Assembly: GCA_016178585.1 (NCBI GenBank)
Contig: JACOTA010000060.1
Span: 1 to 33,123 of the forward strand
Direction of reading: 5' to 3'
Origin: Nitrospirota bacterium
Lineage (GTDB): Bacteria; Nitrospirota; Nitrospiria; JACQBW01
Length of the DNA stretch: 33,123 nt
In this document: in pieces, positions 31,801 through 33,123 of the stretch
How the letters are laid out: the number at the start of each line of letters is the position of its first letter
How positions within the stretch are numbered: the stretch's first letter is position 1
Program-made: the position numbers and the translations under genes
Notes under the pieces: model-generated
What the model saw: only the letters and a program-made list of their open reading frames with translations
Told to the model about the DNA's origin: nothing
The model's database searches: none

Positions 31801-33123
31801 CCTGTTCCGGCCATTGTTAGAGTAAGGGTATTGGTATTGAAAGCTGAAAGAGAAAAGATGTAATAACTGCCGGCTCCAATCTTGCCCACAACATGACTAC
31901 TCTCGATCATAACCAGGGGAAAGTCGAAGGTCATGGTTGGAGCTCCAACGATGATCTCCAGCTTACCGTCACCATTGATGTCTCCAAGGTTGTCGACCGA
32001 GTTGCCGAAAAGTCGGAAATTAACTGGATCGGGGTTTTCGATCTTTTGAAGGAGTGTTCCCGTCCTTCCTGAGTAGACGTAAACCCGTCCTACGTCCGTC
32101 GTAAGCGAACCGCTGGACGACAAAGACACGAGCGGAGCACCGATCAGCAGTTCGGGCACTCTATCACCGTCAAGATCTGGCAGTTTGGTCACTGGACCGC
32201 ACCCGCAGTTATTACCGCCAAAGAAGTCTTCAGGATTTTCCCCGTCCAGCCGATAGAGGAGGGTTCCGGTCCGGCCTGAGAAGACATACACACTTCCCGC
32301 ATCAAGTTTCCCATTCGGGTTTGCCGCCGGCGCCGCCACTACCAAGTCACCAACCCCGTCACCGTCCAAATCCCCGATCGAATCGACACCTCCGCAGCAA
32401 CCACCAAAAAGATCGTTCGGATGTTCACCGTTCAATCGATACAACAGCGGAAATTGGTGAGTGATGGGATCGATCTTCCCGGAGTAGATGAACACACTCC
32501 CGGCATTATTCATTCCGTTCGGTCGTGCAGAGGGCGCCCCGACCATAAAATCCGGCACACCATCACCATTGACATCTCCCGCCTCCGAGACGGCGTCGCC
32601 GAACTCATTAGTTCCGAAAACACTGTTTGGATAAGGATTCGGACCATCTGGATCGTCGATCCGCGCGATCAGAGCGCCGGTCGCCCCATCGACAATCTTG
32701 ACGTAACCAATGCCCGTCGTACTATTATCCGGCGCACCAATTAACAATTCCGGAATTCCATCGCCGTTGAGATCTCCAATGCTTGCCAGGCACCAACCCA
32801 GATTATCTCCAGACGCATCGCCATCCACTCGATAGATCACATGCCCATCCGCACCCGAAATCGCGTAGGCGCTTCCGGGGCCATCAAACCCATAGGAGGT
32901 GGTTCCTGAAAACGGCGCGCTGACCAACAGATCAGACTTTCCATCACGGTCAAGGTCTCCGGCTTCGACCATATACCAGCCGAAGATCGACTGTTCCGTG
33001 CCATTGGGGTTCGAAATCGTTCGAATTAATGATCCAGTTCGTCCTGAATAGATGTAAACAGCCCCAGCGCCAGTCGCCGTTGGGTAGATCGTCCCGGTCT
33101 GCGGGGCGCCAACCGCGATATCT
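28830..33123 (-). CDS. Giant secreted FG-GAP/Kelch/Ig-like repeat protein, partial
   Basis: The frame stays open to the window end, so the N-terminus (signal peptide) is missing; the visible part is about 1430 residues. Order seen: at least seven FG-GAP units with DxDxDG-type calcium loops (a propeller); two 69-residue InlB-B-type repeats ([13 protein letters not shown]...CTTGSVVMT); the first half of a Big_2 Ig-like domain; seven Kelch-like units ([28 protein letters not shown]); the second half of Big_2 ([17 protein letters not shown]); a PKD/REJ-like unit ([26 protein letters not shown]); Ig-like 'TDVAGN' repeats; and a FlgD-like C-terminal unit ([20 protein letters not shown]). Such proteins are usually exported and adhesive or scaffolding. 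The middle of the gene is clearly richer in G+C than its neighbours. Confidence 0.9.
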   Translation of the reverse strand, partial: DIAVGAPQTGTIYPTATGAGAVYIYSGRTGSLIRTISNPNGTEQSIFGWYMVEAGDLDRDGKSDLLVSAPFSGTTSYGFDGPGSAYAISGADGHVIYRVDGDASGDNLGWCLASIGDLNGDGIPELLIGAPDNSTTGIGYVKIVDGATGALIARIDDPDGPNPYPNSVFGTNEFGDAVSEAGDVNGDGVPDFMVGAPSARPNGMNNAGSVFIYSGKIDPITHQFPLLYRLNGEHPNDLFGGCCGGVDSIGDLDGDGVGDLVVAAPAANPNGKLDAGSVYVFSGRTGTLLYRLDGENPEDFFGGNNCGCGPVTKLPDLDGDRVPELLIGAPLVSLSSSGSLTTDVGRVYVYSGRTGTLLQKIENPDPVNFRLFGNSVDNLGDINGDGKLEIIVGAPTMTFDFPLVMIESSHVVGKIGAGSYYIFSLSAFNTNTLTLTMAGTGSGTVSGAGTYSYNQTALVSATANTGSTFTGWTGPDAAECTTGSVVMTSNKSCTATFTLNTYILTLTTAGTGSGTVSGAGTYTYNQTALVSATANTGSTFAGWSGPDAAECTTGSVVMTANKSCTATFLVSLVSIDVTPANFTINVGQIQQFTATGTFSDGSTRILTAGDGSWAPTGSMGTVRGWFGQTATLLPNGKVLVAGGSTAELYDPGTGVFTPTGSIGTARSGHTATLLPNGKVLIAGGNPAELYDPATGTFTPTGSMGRARFGHAAVLLPNGTVLVAGGSLGIGFDATAEVYDPATGTFTPTGSMNAGRFFPTATLLPNGKVLITGGTGNGIGAELYDPATGIFTYTGSMTSVRYYYHAATLLANGKVLVTGGMYPQDIGTVTAEVYDPATGVFTATGSMGTGRLLHTATLLTNGKVLVAGGQSPSQGYCCDYPQTYLATAELYDPATGTFSSTGAMGTARSGHTATLLPNGKVLAAGGGTATAEVYTPSGEVTWSSSNPTAATIDANGLATAVIPGNTTITATSGGISGSTTLRVNAPPIANAGPDQTVEATSPAGALVTLNGTGSSDPDGDVLTYVWTGPFGTASGATPTVTIPLGLNTITLTVTDPGGLTSMDTVVVTVRDTTPPTITATQSPLPNGNGWNNADVTVTFTATDTVSAATCVPASVTVTAEVAGQVVTMTCTDAAGNPASASHTVNIDKTQPTLTFGPVSPAPNSAGWNNTNITITFTTADNLSGVASTSVPSPLSFTVDGTGLTQNVTVTDVAGNSKTFTSPAVNLDTALPSGTIVINGNAAWTNTPSVSLTLGCADTLSGCAQMQFSNDNVTFTVPELFAMSKAWTLPSGDGTKTVYVRYTDVAGNLSGSFSDSIILDTTRPVISGVSDSPDPFKPSRGQSTTIRFTVSDNLSVTCNVTVQIFNSSGTLVRTITKSGVSCPAGGAASSVIWDGKNGNGVLVRSGTYGYVIQAMDLATNLSRPNGGTTTVK
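30320..31300 (-). repeat. Seven tandem Kelch-like units
   Basis: DNA units of about 120-150 bases encode [ST]x-TG-[SA]-M...[10 protein letters not shown](V/I)AGG...YDPATG-[TV]-F. Unit lengths vary with loop insertions, so they are not freshly duplicated. Confidence 0.85.
31420..31834 (-). repeat. Two tandem 207-bp InlB-B-type repeats
   Basis: The two units (about 31420-31626 and 31627-31834) are almost identical in DNA as well as protein, unlike the older Kelch units, which points to recent duplication or gene conversion. Confidence 0.85.

Noticed and set aside
1-33123. CRISPR array
   Set aside because: The repeats found are dispersed MITEs and palindromes without regular spacers, and no cas gene is seen.

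Overview
The window looks like part of a chromosome from an uncultivated, respiratory, non-photosynthetic bacterium. The best guess is a Nitrospirota-type or neighbouring lineage. The guess rests on one CydA-like 'bd-like' oxidase without CydB, several membrane-anchored c-type cytochromes, an ethylbenzene-dehydrogenase/NxrC-type haem-binding cytochrome, PCP_red (protochlorophyllide reductase 57 kD C-terminal, PF08369) domains fused to other proteins, and many dispersed palindromic repeats of the kind common in metagenomic Nitrospirota genomes. No rRNA, tRNA, CRISPR array or transposase gene was seen.

Layout. Bases 1-243 hold the C-terminal part of ribosomal protein L9 (minus strand) with its 5' end missing. 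Bases 627-6428 read on the plus strand: a zinc-ribbon protein, an unknown protein whose N-terminus is repeat-derived, a mono-haem cytochrome c, a 679-aa tandem UspA + PCP_red fusion, a radical SAM/SPASM + PCP_red fusion and two small membrane proteins. Bases 6425-11661 read on the minus strand: a membrane protein, Mrp/NBP35 ATPase, zinc-ribbon + 2 PCP_red, a haem-oxygenase-like diiron protein, a 4 x PCP_red protein and an FG-GAP lipoprotein. Bases 11766-19363 (minus) hold a thioredoxin-like protein and the respiratory block: two tiny membrane peptides, bd-like oxidase, and three multidomain cytochromes c. Bases 19513-22563 hold two membrane-anchored SUMF1-fold proteins around three small membrane proteins that share a motif. 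Bases 22633-26914 hold a cupredoxin-like secreted protein, protoporphyrinogen oxidase and an MsbA-type ABC exporter. Bases 27784-28818 hold mtnA, and 28830 to the window end holds a giant secreted FG-GAP/Kelch/Ig-like protein, incomplete at its N-terminus.

How it may fit together. Ten PCP_red units occur in four proteins on both sides of 6.4 kb, next to a radical SAM enzyme, a diiron oxidase and an Fe-S/ATPase carrier. The cytochrome/oxidase operon needs haem, and hemY lies nearby. The inference is a locus joining tetrapyrrole or metal-cofactor handling to assembly of an unusual terminal-oxidase chain. The role of stand-alone PCP_red domains is not known to me, so this is the best candidate for an undescribed system here.

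The DNA between genes is rich in mobile or palindromic repeats. They include four copies of a roughly 140-170 bp MITE with about 18-bp terminal inverted repeats and 5-bp target duplications at two copies, a second set of palindromic repeats starting TATTCAGGGG, and a 118-bp near-complete palindrome.
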